A stretch of 64,000 bases of DNA from Planctomycetota bacterium (GTDB lineage: Bacteria; Planctomycetota; UBA1135; JADKAF01): contig JADKAF010000001.1 of assembly GCA_016719295.1 (NCBI GenBank), positions 4,092,001-4,156,000 of the forward strand, in the 5' to 3' direction. Positions 36,724 to 45,050 of this stretch are shown one piece after another (positions within the stretch are counted from its first letter, which is position 1; each line of letters opens with the position of its first letter). Position numbers and translations under genes: made by a program. A model generated the notes under the pieces. The model made no database searches. It saw nothing but the letters and a program-made list of their open reading frames with translations, and had not been told where the DNA came from.

Positions 36724-37803
36724 CTACAGCTTGGTCGTCGCTTCGGCCTTCGTCTTCAGGCCGATGTCGAGCAGCCGGGCCTCGCGCGCTTCGAGCTCTT
36801 TCAACTTCGCTTCGACCCTCTCGACCTTCTTGGCGAGCGTGCCCGAGCGGTGCGAATCCGCGCCGTCCTTCTCGAGCTCGCGCTCCAGCGCCTCGCGCAG
36901 GTGCTTCCGCTCGAGGTCGAGCACGTCGTACTCGTTCATCAGGTTCGAGAGCTGCATCGCGGCAGACTCGGCCGGGCGCTCGCACTCTTGCTTCAGCATC
37001 GCGAGCATGCCCTTCCAGAGCTCGCTCTGCGACTGCGCGCCGTCGAAGGGGATCACCGTCGTGCCGTCCGCCGAGACCAACATCAGGTGCGCGGGCTTCT
37101 CGGCATCGAAGAGCTGGCGGAACGGATGGCTCGGGGCCAGCACGTTCGGGCGGAACTTCACGCAGTGGAAGAACTGCGCGAGAACCTGCGTGCGCTCGTT
37201 GTCGATCTTGCGCTGGAAGAGCGCGACCTCGCTGCCGGCGCAGCCTTCGCACTCGCGCAGCACGAGCAGCGGGCGCTTGTCCTTGGCGGTCAGCTTCGCT
37301 AGGGCCGCTTCGCGCGAGAGCGCCTGCATGCGGCCCTCGGAGGACGTCGGGGCGTTCGCGTTCGACTTCTCGACATCCATCACGGAGGCATAGTCCCACT
37401 CGAGCGCGAGCAGCTTCTGGCTGTGCTCGTGGCGCCGCAGATCGAGCGCCATGCCGCCGCGACCGCGCGTGCTGACCCCGGGCGTGCTCGGCCCGGTCGC
37501 GGGAACCGCGGGTCCGCCAGGCGTCGGGGCGCCAGTCGCCGGACCGCTGTCCGGAGCCCCCGTCGACGGACCCGCCGGGGTGCTCGCGGGAGTCGAGACG
37601 CTGCTGCCGCCGCCGCCGGCGCGATTCGAGCCGCCGCGGTTGCTCGCCCCGCTGTTGCTGTTGCCCCCGTTGTTGCTTCCGCCCCCAGAAACGACGCCGC
37701 CGCCGCCACCGCCGCCGTAGACGCACTGGGCGCCGAGAGGCGCGTGGGAGAGGCCGGCGCCGAGCGCCAGCAGGCTTGCGAGGGTGAGATTACCGAACCG
37801 CAT
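36724..37803 (-). CDS. secreted thioredoxin-fold protein with low-complexity linker and coiled coil
   Basis: 359 residues from ATG 37803, preceded by GGAGG 5 bases upstream (the longer frame to 37845 is not needed). Signal peptide to about residue 26. A Gly/Ser/Asn-rich then Thr/Pro/Gly-rich linker covers residues 29-117. Residues about 155-275 look like a thioredoxin-like fold (KRPLLVLRECEGCAGSEVAL ... FHCVKFRPNVLAP ... PAHLMLVSADGTTVIPFDG), with a CEGC pair at 185-188 in the active-site position. Residues 290-345 are a charged helix, likely a coiled coil. It may act in thiol redox chemistry or as a sensor outside the cytoplasm; this is inferred from the fold. Confidence 0.7.
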   Translation of the reverse strand: MRFGNLTLASLLALGAGLSHAPLGAQCVYGGGGGGGVVSGGGSNNGGNSNSGASNRGGSNRAGGGGSSVSTPASTPAGPSTGAPDSGPATGAPTPGGPAVPATGPSTPGVSTRGRGGMALDLRRHEHSQKLLALEWDYASVMDVEKSNANAPTSSEGRMQALSREAALAKLTAKDKRPLLVLRECEGCAGSEVALFQRKIDNERTQVLAQFFHCVKFRPNVLAPSHPFRQLFDAEKPAHLMLVSADGTTVIPFDGAQSQSELWKGMLAMLKQECERPAESAAMQLSNLMNEYDVLDLERKHLREALERELEKDGADSHRSGTLAKKVERVEAKLKELEAREARLLDIGLKTKAEATTKL

Positions 37804-37913
37804 GTGATCCTCCGCGGGCGGGACGAGGGAACCAGGGGGAGGCAAGGAAGGTCATTGCCCTAGCACGACAACTTGTCGCAGGCAATGCCTGAAGCGACTT
37901 TCCGTCTCTGCCC

Positions 37914-38780
37914 CTACCCCGATGCCTCGGCGCGGGCCCTCTCCGGGGTGTCCCCGGTCTTCCGGAGCAGCCAGGAGCGGGTGATCAGCCAGGCCCCGAT
38001 CACGATCATCGGCGCGGAGAGGAGCTGCCCCATCGTGAACTCGCCCACGACGAAGCCGATGTGAGCATCGGGCTCGCGGAAGAGCTCGACCGTGCTGCGC
38101 GCGAGCGCGTAGCCCAAGAGGAAGAGGCCGCCCAGGAACCCGAAGGCCAGGCGTCGCGCGATGGTCGCCTTGGCGATCCAGAGGAGCGCCATCAGCGCGA
38201 CGCCCTCCAGGGCCGCCTCGTAGAGCTGGCTCGGGTGCCGCAGCAGATCCTCGGGATCGGCGGGGAAGCGCATCGCCCAGGGCACATCGGTCTCGCGACC
38301 CCAGAGCTCGCCGTTCACGAAGTTCGCGAGGCGGCCGAAGAAGAGGCCGGGCGGGATGCAGCAGACGGCGGCGTCGCCGAAGGCGAGCAGCGGGATCTTC
38401 CGCCGCCGCGTGAAGAGCACGATCGCGAGCACGACGCCGATCACGCCGCCGTGGAAGGCCATGCCGCCCTCCCAGACGCGGAAGACCCGCATCGGGTCGT
38501 CGAGCAGCGCCTTGAAGTTGTAGAAGAACATCGAGCCCAGACGCCCGCCGACCATGATCCCGACCAGCGTCCAGATCATGAAGTCGGAGGCGTCGTTCTC
38601 GTGGAAGCGGTAGGCCTTCGAGCGCGCGATCTTGCGCAGGAACCAGACGCCGGCGAAGAGACCCGCGACGTAAGCGATGCCGTACCAGCGCACCACGAGC
38701 GGCCCGATCTTGAACGCGATCGGGTCGATCTCGGGGTACTCGATCTCAGCCAGCAGAGCGAAGAGTTCCATGCGCACCAT
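37914..38780 (-). CDS. lgt: prolipoprotein diacylglyceryl transferase
   Basis: 288 residues (279 if translation starts at ATG 38771). Lgt transfers diacylglycerol from phosphatidylglycerol to the lipobox cysteine of prolipoproteins in the inner membrane. Seen here: the family signature GRLANFVNGELWGRE (149-163, equivalent to the essential Arg143/Asn146/Glu151 region of the E. coli enzyme), His110 in AFHGGVIGV (E. coli His103) and HPSQLYEA (182-189), with about seven hydrophobic segments. Length is normal. It fits the several lipoproteins in the window. A palindrome (38790-38816) lies just upstream of the start codon, between lgt and the end of the transglutaminase-like gene. Confidence 0.97.
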   Translation of the reverse strand: MVRMELFALLAEIEYPEIDPIAFKIGPLVVRWYGIAYVAGLFAGVWFLRKIARSKAYRFHENDASDFMIWTLVGIMVGGRLGSMFFYNFKALLDDPMRVFRVWEGGMAFHGGVIGVVLAIVLFTRRRKIPLLAFGDAAVCCIPPGLFFGRLANFVNGELWGRETDVPWAMRFPADPEDLLRHPSQLYEAALEGVALMALLWIAKATIARRLAFGFLGGLFLLGYALARSTVELFREPDAHIGFVVGEFTMGQLLSAPMIVIGAWLITRSWLLRKTGDTPERARAEASG

Positions 38781-38789
38781 TCCACTGCA

Positions 38790-38816
38790 CAGCTAAGGTG
38801 CCAGGCACCTTAGCTG
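38790..38816. repeat. REP-like palindrome, GGTGCCAGGCACC type
   Basis: Perfect 13-bp arms (38790-38802 and 38804-38816) around a single A; the core is AAGGTGCCAGGCACCTT. This kind of motif recurs between genes in many bacterial genomes as a REP-like element. Only one copy is seen in the window. It lies 10 bases upstream of the lgt ATG at 38780. Confidence 0.75.
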
Positions 38817-38827
38817 CGCCGTGGTCA

Positions 38828-40783
38828 TCAGAAGTCGAAGTCGATCGAGGAGAGGATGGAGGCGTAGGCTGCCTCGGCGGGCTCGCCTTTCACGCGGGAG
38901 AACTTGAGCTCGAAGACCTTGGCGCCCGCGCGGATCAGCACCCGGCGCAGGCCGCCGTCGCCGACGCGGAGTGCCTGGCGGCCGTCGACGCTGAGCTCCG
39001 AACCCTGCACCTTGCCGAGGAAGCTCGGATAGCCGCCGTCGGCCGCGGCGTCGTACGCGCGGAGCTCGCACTTCATCGAGGCGCCCTCGGGGAGCGCGAT
39101 CTCGATCTCCGCGACCTCGAAGCCGATCGCGGCCTTCGGCTGGGCGACCTGCGTTTGCGCGCCCTCGGGCAAGCGGAAGCGGATCCCCCACGCTTCGTCG
39201 TGGAACCAGCCGTCGACGACGCGCGCCGCGTCGCGGCGCGGCTCGACGTAGCGCGCGAGCACGAGCTCCTCGACGGAGAGATCGAGCTTGCCCAGGTTCT
39301 CGAGGAGCCCAGCGAACTCCGCCGCGAAGCCGCCTTCCTTCAGCGACATCTTCGAGAACGCGAGGTGCAGCGCGTCACAGCGCCCGAGGCCCAGGGTCGC
39401 GTCGAGCGCGTACCAGCGCCCCTCGATCCAAACCTCGTTCCACGCGTGCCCGCCCCAGATGCCGCCGATGTAGAGCAGGCCCATCGACACGCGGGCGGGG
39501 ATGCCCGCGGCGCGGCAGAGTGCCGCGAGGAACACCGCGTGCTCGCTGCAGTCGCCCGAGCGGTTCCTGCACACCTCGAGCGCGGAAGCGAACGCGACGT
39601 CCATGTTCTTGTCGGTGAGGTTCGCCTCGACCCACCGCTCGAGCGCCTGCGCGGCGCGCCATGCCTCGGGCTCCTCCCCGACGACCTGCTGCGCGATCTC
39701 CGCGAGCTCCGGCGCATCGGACTGGATCATCGAGCTCGGCAGCAGCGCCTCCGCCACCTCCGCGGGCAGCGCGCTTCGATCGCCGCCGAGTGGGCGCTGG
39801 CCGCGCAGCCCCGCGGGCGGCGTCACCGCGCGCAGCTCGAAGAGCGACGCGCCGTCCTCCAGGCGTCCGAGCGAGCGCTGGCGCTCGTCCTCGACCAGCT
39901 CGAGCTTCGCGCCATCGCGCGGCCGCACGCGCACGACGGCGCGCTCGGCGCGCCGAGGCGCGGGCAGGAAGCTCGACTCGACCACCATGGTGGGCGTGAA
40001 GAGCTCGGGGCTCAGCTTCGCGCTCTGGCTCCCGGCCGCGAGCGCCTCTTCTTTCGTCGCGGCGCGCGCGATCATCTTCATGCCGAGGATCTCGACCTCG
40101 GTGCGTAGCTCCGTGCCATCGAGGAGGCCGTGGCTCACCGACTTCGGGATCCCCTTCACCTGCGGCTCGGTCTCGACGCGGATCGCGCGCACCTTCTTGC
40201 CGCCGTGCTCGATCTCCTCCTCGCCGACGATGCGCACCTTCAGCGCAATGGCTTTGGAGAGATCCGTGGACCAGATGCGAGCCTCCAGCGTCGTGCCGGC
40301 CTTCGCGAGCTCGCGCTCGATCTTCTGCGCGAGCGCGTAGGGGCCGAGCGTATCGGCCGGACAGTCGATCTCCTTCGTGCGCGTCTTGCCGACGCCCTTC
40401 GTGGTGAGGATCGCCTTGCCGTCGCGGAACTCGACCTCGCTCACCATCTCGTTCGCCGAGAGCTTGGAGACGGAGCGCACGCGCACGAGCGAGCCGTCGA
40501 GCCGCTCCCAGGTCTCGACCTTGGCCTGGACCTCGATGGTCGAGCCGAGGCGCCCGATCTTCATCTGCGTCGCTTCGCTGCTCAGCACCTGCGGCGCGCC
40601 GTCGCCATCGGCCAGCACCACGACGCGCGCGACGTGGGCGTAGCCTGCGTCACCGCCGCCGAAGTTGATGACCGACCAGCTCTCGTGCGGCAGATCGCGC
40701 GGGATCTGCTGCGCCGACCCCTGCGCCGGAGCCAACGCGAAGAGCGACAGCAGCAGCGCGGTCGCGCGGGACGAGTTGCGCAT
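38828..40783 (-). CDS. secreted transglutaminase-like protein
   Basis: 651 residues with a signal peptide (ATALLLSLFALAPAQGSA). Residues 30-340 are a beta-rich N-terminal region. The transglutaminase/papain-like core is at about residues 375-470, with Cys412 in RSGDCSEHAVFL, His446 in GGHAWNEVWI and Asp461 in WYALDAT, so the catalytic triad is complete. A beta-rich C-terminal part follows. Bacterial members may be proteases or amidases rather than cross-linking enzymes. It is divergent from the peroxiredoxin gene, with 125 bases between. Confidence 0.9.
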   Translation of the reverse strand: MRNSSRATALLLSLFALAPAQGSAQQIPRDLPHESWSVINFGGGDAGYAHVARVVVLADGDGAPQVLSSEATQMKIGRLGSTIEVQAKVETWERLDGSLVRVRSVSKLSANEMVSEVEFRDGKAILTTKGVGKTRTKEIDCPADTLGPYALAQKIERELAKAGTTLEARIWSTDLSKAIALKVRIVGEEEIEHGGKKVRAIRVETEPQVKGIPKSVSHGLLDGTELRTEVEILGMKMIARAATKEEALAAGSQSAKLSPELFTPTMVVESSFLPAPRRAERAVVRVRPRDGAKLELVEDERQRSLGRLEDGASLFELRAVTPPAGLRGQRPLGGDRSALPAEVAEALLPSSMIQSDAPELAEIAQQVVGEEPEAWRAAQALERWVEANLTDKNMDVAFASALEVCRNRSGDCSEHAVFLAALCRAAGIPARVSMGLLYIGGIWGGHAWNEVWIEGRWYALDATLGLGRCDALHLAFSKMSLKEGGFAAEFAGLLENLGKLDLSVEELVLARYVEPRRDAARVVDGWFHDEAWGIRFRLPEGAQTQVAQPKAAIGFEVAEIEIALPEGASMKCELRAYDAAADGGYPSFLGKVQGSELSVDGRQALRVGDGGLRRVLIRAGAKVFELKFSRVKGEPAEAAYASILSSIDFDF

Positions 40784-40908
40784 GATCTTCCTTCGACTCC
40801 TCGAGCACGCGAGCGTTGCGGCGGGCCCTGCCTCCGGCTAGCGTGCGGCCGCAGATGATCCACGCAGCGCAGGCCTCGGACAACCCCGAGCCCTCGCGAG
40901 GAGGAACG

Positions 40909-41346
40909 ATGATCGCCCCCGGCAAGGAAGCCCCCGACTTCGAGCTCGAGGACCACCGCGGCCAGCGCGTGCGCCTCGCCGACCTGCGCGGCAAGACGGT
41001 CGTGCTTTGGTTCTATCCCAAGGCCGACACCCCCGGGTGAACGAAGCAAGGCTGCGGGTTCCGTGATCGAATCCGCGACTTCGTCGCGAAGGGCGCCGTG
41101 ATCCTCGGCATCTCCTTCGACTCCATCTCGGAGAACCGCGCGTTCGCCGAGAAGTTCGACTATCCGTTCCAGCTCCTCTGCGACACCTCGAAGGCGACCG
41201 CGATCGCCTACGGCGCGGCGCAGAGCACCTCCGATGGCTACCCGAAGCGGCTCACCTTCGTGATCGGTTCGGACGGGATCGTGCGCGAAGCGATCCAGAC
41301 GAAGGACCCCGCCGGGCAAGCCGCCGATCTGCTGAGCCGACTCTGA
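40909..41346 (+). CDS. selenocysteine-containing peroxiredoxin Q/BCP (UGA at codon 44)
   Basis: 145 residues if the in-frame TGA at 41038-41040 is read as selenocysteine. It reduces hydroperoxides in the cytoplasm. The protein starts MIAPGKEAPDFELEDHRGQR at ATG 40909, preceded by AGGAGGA 5 bases upstream. It runs to LWFYPKADTPG, then U44, then TKQGCGFRD, with the frame open to 41346. In E. coli BCP the equivalent motif is PKAxTPGCT with the peroxidatic Cys at this position and the resolving Cys five residues later, here Cys49. Apart from the UGA codon the gene is intact, including the end FVIGSDGIVREAIQTKDPAG. A SECIS-like hairpin follows the TGA (41054-41076). The alternative is a nonsense mutation or sequence error. 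A fragment call from GTG 41098 would miss the active site. Confidence 0.88.
41054..41076 (+). promoter_or_regulatory. putative bacterial SECIS element
   Basis: Perfect 8-bp stem GCGGGTTC / GAATCCGC (one G-U pair) with the 7-nt loop CGTGATC at 41062-41068. The stem starts 13 bases and the loop 21 bases after the TGA. The loop carries a G in its first two positions, followed by T. These features match the described bacterial SECIS pattern recognised by SelB. Confidence 0.75.
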
Positions 41347-41375
41347 GCGACCCACTGCAAGCCAACGCCGACCCC

Positions 41376-42686
41376 GTGCCGTTCCGCGCAGCGCTCGCGG
41401 TCTGGCTGCGCGTCGCGTGCCTCTCCTTCGGCGGCCCCGCGGGTCAGATCGCGGTGATGCACCGCATCGTCGTCGAGGAGAAGCGCTGGATCTCGGAGGC
41501 GCGTTTCCTGCACGCGCTGCAGTTCTGCACGCTGCTGCCCGGACCGGAGGCGCAGCAGCTCGCGACCTATCTCGGCTGGCTGCTGCACGGCGCGCGCGGC
41601 GGACTCTGCGCCGGTGTGCTCTTCGTGCTGCCGGGTGCGCTCGCGATGCTGGTACTCTCGGCGCTCTACGTCGCGAGTGAGCGCATCGCGTGGATCGACG
41701 CGCTCTTCTTCGGCGTGCAGGCCGCGGTCCTCGCGATCGTCTTCGAGGCGCTGCTGCGCCTCGGCAAGCGCACGCGCGGACGCGCGGGCCGCGGCACCAT
41801 CGCCGCGGCGGCGTTCGCGGCGCTCTTCTTCTTCGGCGTCCCGTTCCCGCTGGTGATCGCGGGTGCAGCTCTCGCGGGCTGGGCGATCGCGCGCCGAGGG
41901 AACCTCGCCAGCACGACCACCGCCGAGCCCGATCCCGTGCCGCTGCGCGCGACGCCCTCCCCCACGCTGCGGCGCGCGCTCGCGTTGCTCGGCGGCTTCG
42001 GCGCGCTGTGGGCCCTGCCGTTCGCGCTGCTGCATCCGCGCCTCGGCTTCCCGCCCGTGCTGCTCGACGTCGCGAGCTTCTTCTCGCAGTGCGCCGTGGT
42101 CACCTTCGGCGGCGCGTACGCCGTGCTCGCCTACGTCGCGGACGAAGCCGTGCGCAGCTACGCGTGGCTCGAGCCCCAGCAGATGATCGATGGCCTCGGC
42201 CTCGCGGAGACGACGCCGGGGCCGCTGATCCTCGTGCTCCAGTTCGTGGCCTTTCTCGGCGGCTGGAACCACGCGGGCGCGCTCTCGCCTCCGCTCGTCG
42301 CGACGATCGCCTCGCTCGTCGCCCTGTGGGTCACCTTCGTGCCGTGCTTCCTCTGGATCTTCCTCGGCGCGCCGTACGTCGAGCGTCTGCGCGGCAGCCG
42401 TTCGCTCGATGGCATGCTGGGCGGCATCTCCGCCGCCGTGGTCGGGGTCATCGCGAACCTCTCGCTCTGGTTCGCGCTGCACGTCCTCTTCGGCAGCGTG
42501 GACGAGCACCACGCGGGGCCGCTGCGGCTCCTGCTCCCGCGTCTCGAGACGCTGAACGTCGCGGCCCTCCTGCTCTCGTCGCTCGCGTTCCTCGCGCTGC
42601 TGCGCTGGAAGCTCGGGATGGCGAAGACTCTGCTGCTCTGCGCGGCGCTCGGGCTCGGGGCGAGCGAGCTCGGCTTCGCGCGCTGA
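41376..42686 (+). CDS. chrA: ChrA-type chromate transporter
   Basis: 436 residues from GTG 41376. In-frame codons upstream read LSDPLQANADP from a CTG at 41343 that overlaps the peroxiredoxin stop, so an earlier non-standard start is possible. It is a two-domain CHR family membrane protein: domain 1 has SFGGPAGQIAVMHR...RFLHALQFCTLLPGPEAQQL (residues 17-62), domain 2 has VVTFGGAYAVLAYVADEA...DGLGLAETTPGPLILVLQF. About ten hydrophobic segments are seen. The family exports chromate by ion antiport; some members transport other oxyanions. Its position directly after a peroxiredoxin and before a CoA-disulfide reductase suggests an oxyanion or redox-stress function. Confidence 0.92.
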   Translation: MPFRAALAVWLRVACLSFGGPAGQIAVMHRIVVEEKRWISEARFLHALQFCTLLPGPEAQQLATYLGWLLHGARGGLCAGVLFVLPGALAMLVLSALYVASERIAWIDALFFGVQAAVLAIVFEALLRLGKRTRGRAGRGTIAAAAFAALFFFGVPFPLVIAGAALAGWAIARRGNLASTTTAEPDPVPLRATPSPTLRRALALLGGFGALWALPFALLHPRLGFPPVLLDVASFFSQCAVVTFGGAYAVLAYVADEAVRSYAWLEPQQMIDGLGLAETTPGPLILVLQFVAFLGGWNHAGALSPPLVATIASLVALWVTFVPCFLWIFLGAPYVERLRGSRSLDGMLGGISAAVVGVIANLSLWFALHVLFGSVDEHHAGPLRLLLPRLETLNVAALLLSSLAFLALLRWKLGMAKTLLLCAALGLGASELGFAR

Positions 42687-42725
42687 ACACGCGCGCTACG
42701 CCCTTCGGTCCATGCCCAAGCGCGC

Positions 42726-44405
42726 ATGAGATCGCATCCTCAGGACCTCATGCGAGTCCTCATCATCGGCGGCGTCGCGGGCGGCGCCTCTTGCGCGGCA
42801 CGTCTCCGCCGCCTCGACGAGCACGCGGAGATCGTGCTGATCGAGCGCGGCCCCTTCGTCTCTTATGCGAACTGCGGTCTGCCGTACCACGTGGGAGGCG
42901 TGATCGAGCAGGAGCAGAGCTTGCTCGTCGCGTCCGCGGCGACGCTGCGCGCGCAGCTCGCGCTCGACGTGCGCACCGGCTGCGAAGCCGTCGCGATCGA
43001 CGCGGCCGCGCGGCGCGTCACGCTGCGTGAGGTCGCGAGCGGCGCGACGCGGAGCGAGAGCTACGACGCGCTCGTGCTCGCTCCGGGCGCCGTCTCCGTA
43101 CGCCCGCCGTTCCCCGGCATCGAGCTGCCCGGCATCTTCGCGCTGCGCACCGTTCCCGACGCGCGGGCGATGCGCGCGTGGATCGAGCGCGACGGTCCGC
43201 ACGTCGCCGCGCAGCGCCGCGGACGCGCCGTCGTCGTCGGCGGCGGGTTCATCGGCCTCGAGACCGCGGAGAACCTCGCGCGACGCGGCATCGCCACGAC
43301 CGTCGTCGAGCTGCTCGATCAAGTTCTCCCGCCGCTCGATCGCGAGCTCGCGCGGATCGTCGAAGAGCGCCTGCGCGCGCATGGCGTGGAGCTCGTGCTC
43401 GGCGACGGCGTCGCGGCCTTCGAGCGCGGCGCCGATGGCGCGCTCACTGTGTCCACGAAAGCGGGCCGAGCGCTGCCCGCCGACCTCGTCGTGCTCGCGC
43501 TCGGCGTGCGCCCCGATACCGCGCTCGCGAAGGCGGCCGGGCTCGCGATCGGCGAGCGCGGCGGGATCCGCGTCGATGCGCAGATGCGCACGAGCGACCC
43601 GCACATCTACGCCGTCGGCGATGTGGTTCAAGAGCGCGATACGGTGACGGGCGACGCCGCGCTCGTCGCGCTCGCCGGCCCCGCGAATCGGCAAGGCCGC
43701 ATCGCCGCCGATGCGATCGCGGGACGCAAGAGCGCGTTCCGCGGCGCGCAGGGCACGGCGATCGTCGGGCTCTTCGGGCTCGCGGTGGCGTGGACCGGCG
43801 CCACCGAGAAGGCGCTGCGGCGTCGCGGCGAGAGCGACTACGAGAAGGTCTACCTGCATCCGGGCTCGCACGCGGGCTACTACCCCGGAGCGAAGCCGAT
43901 CGCGTTGAAGCTGCTCTTCCGGAAGAGCGACGGCAAGCTGCTCGGCGCGCAGGCCTGCGGGGAGGACGGCGTCGACAAGCGCATCAGCGCGCTCGCGGCG
44001 TTCCTCCAGATGGGCGCCACCGTCTACGACCTCGAGGAAGCCGAGCTCTGCTATGCGCCGCAGTTCGGCAGCGCGAAGGATCCGGTGAACCTGGCCGGGA
44101 TGATCGCCGCGAACACGCTGCGCGGCGACCTGCCGCTCGCGCATTGGGCCGAGCGCGGCGAGGGGTTGCTGCTCGACGTGCGCGAAGCGAGCGAGGTCGA
44201 AGCCGAGAGCGTCCCCGGCGCCGTGCACATCCCCCTCGGCGAGCTGCGCGCGCGGCTCTCCGAGCTGCCGCGCGAGCGCGAGATCCACGTCTTCTGTCGC
44301 TCGGGTCAGCGCGCCTATCTCGCGACGCGCCTCCTGCTGCAGCGTGGCTTCCGCGCGCGCGACCTCTCCGGCGGCGTGCTCTCGCGCAGGCATCTGCTCG
44401 CGTAG
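42726..44405 (+). CDS. CoA-disulfide reductase family flavoprotein with C-terminal rhodanese domain
   Basis: 559 residues from ATG 42726; the second Met (42750) starts directly at the FAD-binding strand MRVLIIGGVAGGASCAARLR and is equally likely. Motifs: GGVAGG (FAD, 15-20), redox Cys50 in YANCGLPY (Cys42 from the second Met, the position of the single active Cys in CoA-disulfide reductases), VVVGGGFIGLE (NAD(P)H) and AVGDV near 300 (FAD). The C-terminal rhodanese domain (about 475-559) has LLLDVREASEVEAESVPGA and catalytic Cys524 in VFCRSGQRAY. It reduces CoA disulfide, polysulfide or persulfide with NAD(P)H. It lies 39 bases after chrA and 17 before the PPOX gene. Confidence 0.93.
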   Translation: MRSHPQDLMRVLIIGGVAGGASCAARLRRLDEHAEIVLIERGPFVSYANCGLPYHVGGVIEQEQSLLVASAATLRAQLALDVRTGCEAVAIDAAARRVTLREVASGATRSESYDALVLAPGAVSVRPPFPGIELPGIFALRTVPDARAMRAWIERDGPHVAAQRRGRAVVVGGGFIGLETAENLARRGIATTVVELLDQVLPPLDRELARIVEERLRAHGVELVLGDGVAAFERGADGALTVSTKAGRALPADLVVLALGVRPDTALAKAAGLAIGERGGIRVDAQMRTSDPHIYAVGDVVQERDTVTGDAALVALAGPANRQGRIAADAIAGRKSAFRGAQGTAIVGLFGLAVAWTGATEKALRRRGESDYEKVYLHPGSHAGYYPGAKPIALKLLFRKSDGKLLGAQACGEDGVDKRISALAAFLQMGATVYDLEEAELCYAPQFGSAKDPVNLAGMIAANTLRGDLPLAHWAERGEGLLLDVREASEVEAESVPGAVHIPLGELRARLSELPREREIHVFCRSGQRAYLATRLLLQRGFRARDLSGGVLSRRHLLA

Positions 44406-44422
44406 ACGAGTAGATTGCCCGC

Positions 44423-44962
44423 ATGGGCAAGGCTACCGATCACATCAGCGACGAGCTCGCCGCGTTCCTCCGCGCGCAGAAGCTCTTCTTCGTCGCGACC
44501 GCACCCCTCGCGCGCGACGGCCACATCAATCTCTCGCCGAAGGGGCTCGACTCCTTCCGCATCCTCGGGCCGCGCGAGGTCGCCTACCTCGACCTCGTCG
44601 GCAGCGGCGTCGAGACGATCGCGCACGCGCAGGAGAACGGGCGCATCACGCTGCTCTTCTGCGCCTTCGAAGGGAAGCCGAAGATCGCGCGCCTCTACGG
44701 CCGCGCCGAGATCGTGCGCCCGAGCGATCCTAAGTTCCCCACTCTCGCCGCGCACTTCCCGCCGCACCCCGCGACGCGCAGCATCGTGCGCATCGCCGTC
44801 GAGCGCGCCTCCACCTCCTGCGGCTTCGGCGTCCCCCGCTACCGCTACGTCGGCGAACGCGACGAGCTGGACCAATGGGCCGCCCGCAAGGGCCCCGAAG
44901 GCCTCGCCACCTACCAGCGCCAGAAGAACGCCCGCAGCCTCGACGACCTCCCCGGCCTCTGA
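44423..44962 (+). CDS. pyridoxamine 5'-phosphate oxidase family protein
   Basis: 179 residues from ATG 44423. The split-barrel flavin-binding fold is recognisable from LRAQKLFFVATAPLARDGHI, then NLSPKGLDSFRILGPREVAYLD, ITLLFCAFEGKPKIARLYG and SCGFGVPRYRY. Members bind FMN, F420 or heme; the exact substrate is not predictable, and this is not the biosynthetic PdxH. It is the last gene of the plus-strand redox group, followed by the paired palindromes at 44971-45050. Confidence 0.88.
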   Translation: MGKATDHISDELAAFLRAQKLFFVATAPLARDGHINLSPKGLDSFRILGPREVAYLDLVGSGVETIAHAQENGRITLLFCAFEGKPKIARLYGRAEIVRPSDPKFPTLAAHFPPHPATRSIVRIAVERASTSCGFGVPRYRYVGERDELDQWAARKGPEGLATYQRQKNARSLDDLPGL

Positions 44963-44970
44963 CCCCCATC

Positions 44971-45050
44971 GATCAACTGGGGTCAGACCCCTTTGTTGAT
45001 CGACAGTGTCGATCAGATAGGGGTCTGACCCCTACTTGATCGACAGGATG
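44971..45050. repeat. paired GGGGTCAGACCCC / GGGGTCTGACCCC palindromes
   Basis: Two 13-bp palindromes (44979-44991 and 45020-45032) sit in an imperfect larger inverted repeat centred on GATCGACAGTGTCGATC. The motif is of a kind often seen between genes as REP-like repeats. It lies between convergent genes and may also end transcription. The stop codon and last codons of the minus-strand gene (45032) fall inside it. Confidence 0.7.

Noticed and set aside
41098..41346. A separate short gene starting at GTG 41098.
   Set aside because: It is only the second half of the peroxiredoxin. It would lack the active site, and the upstream half ends precisely at the Sec codon.
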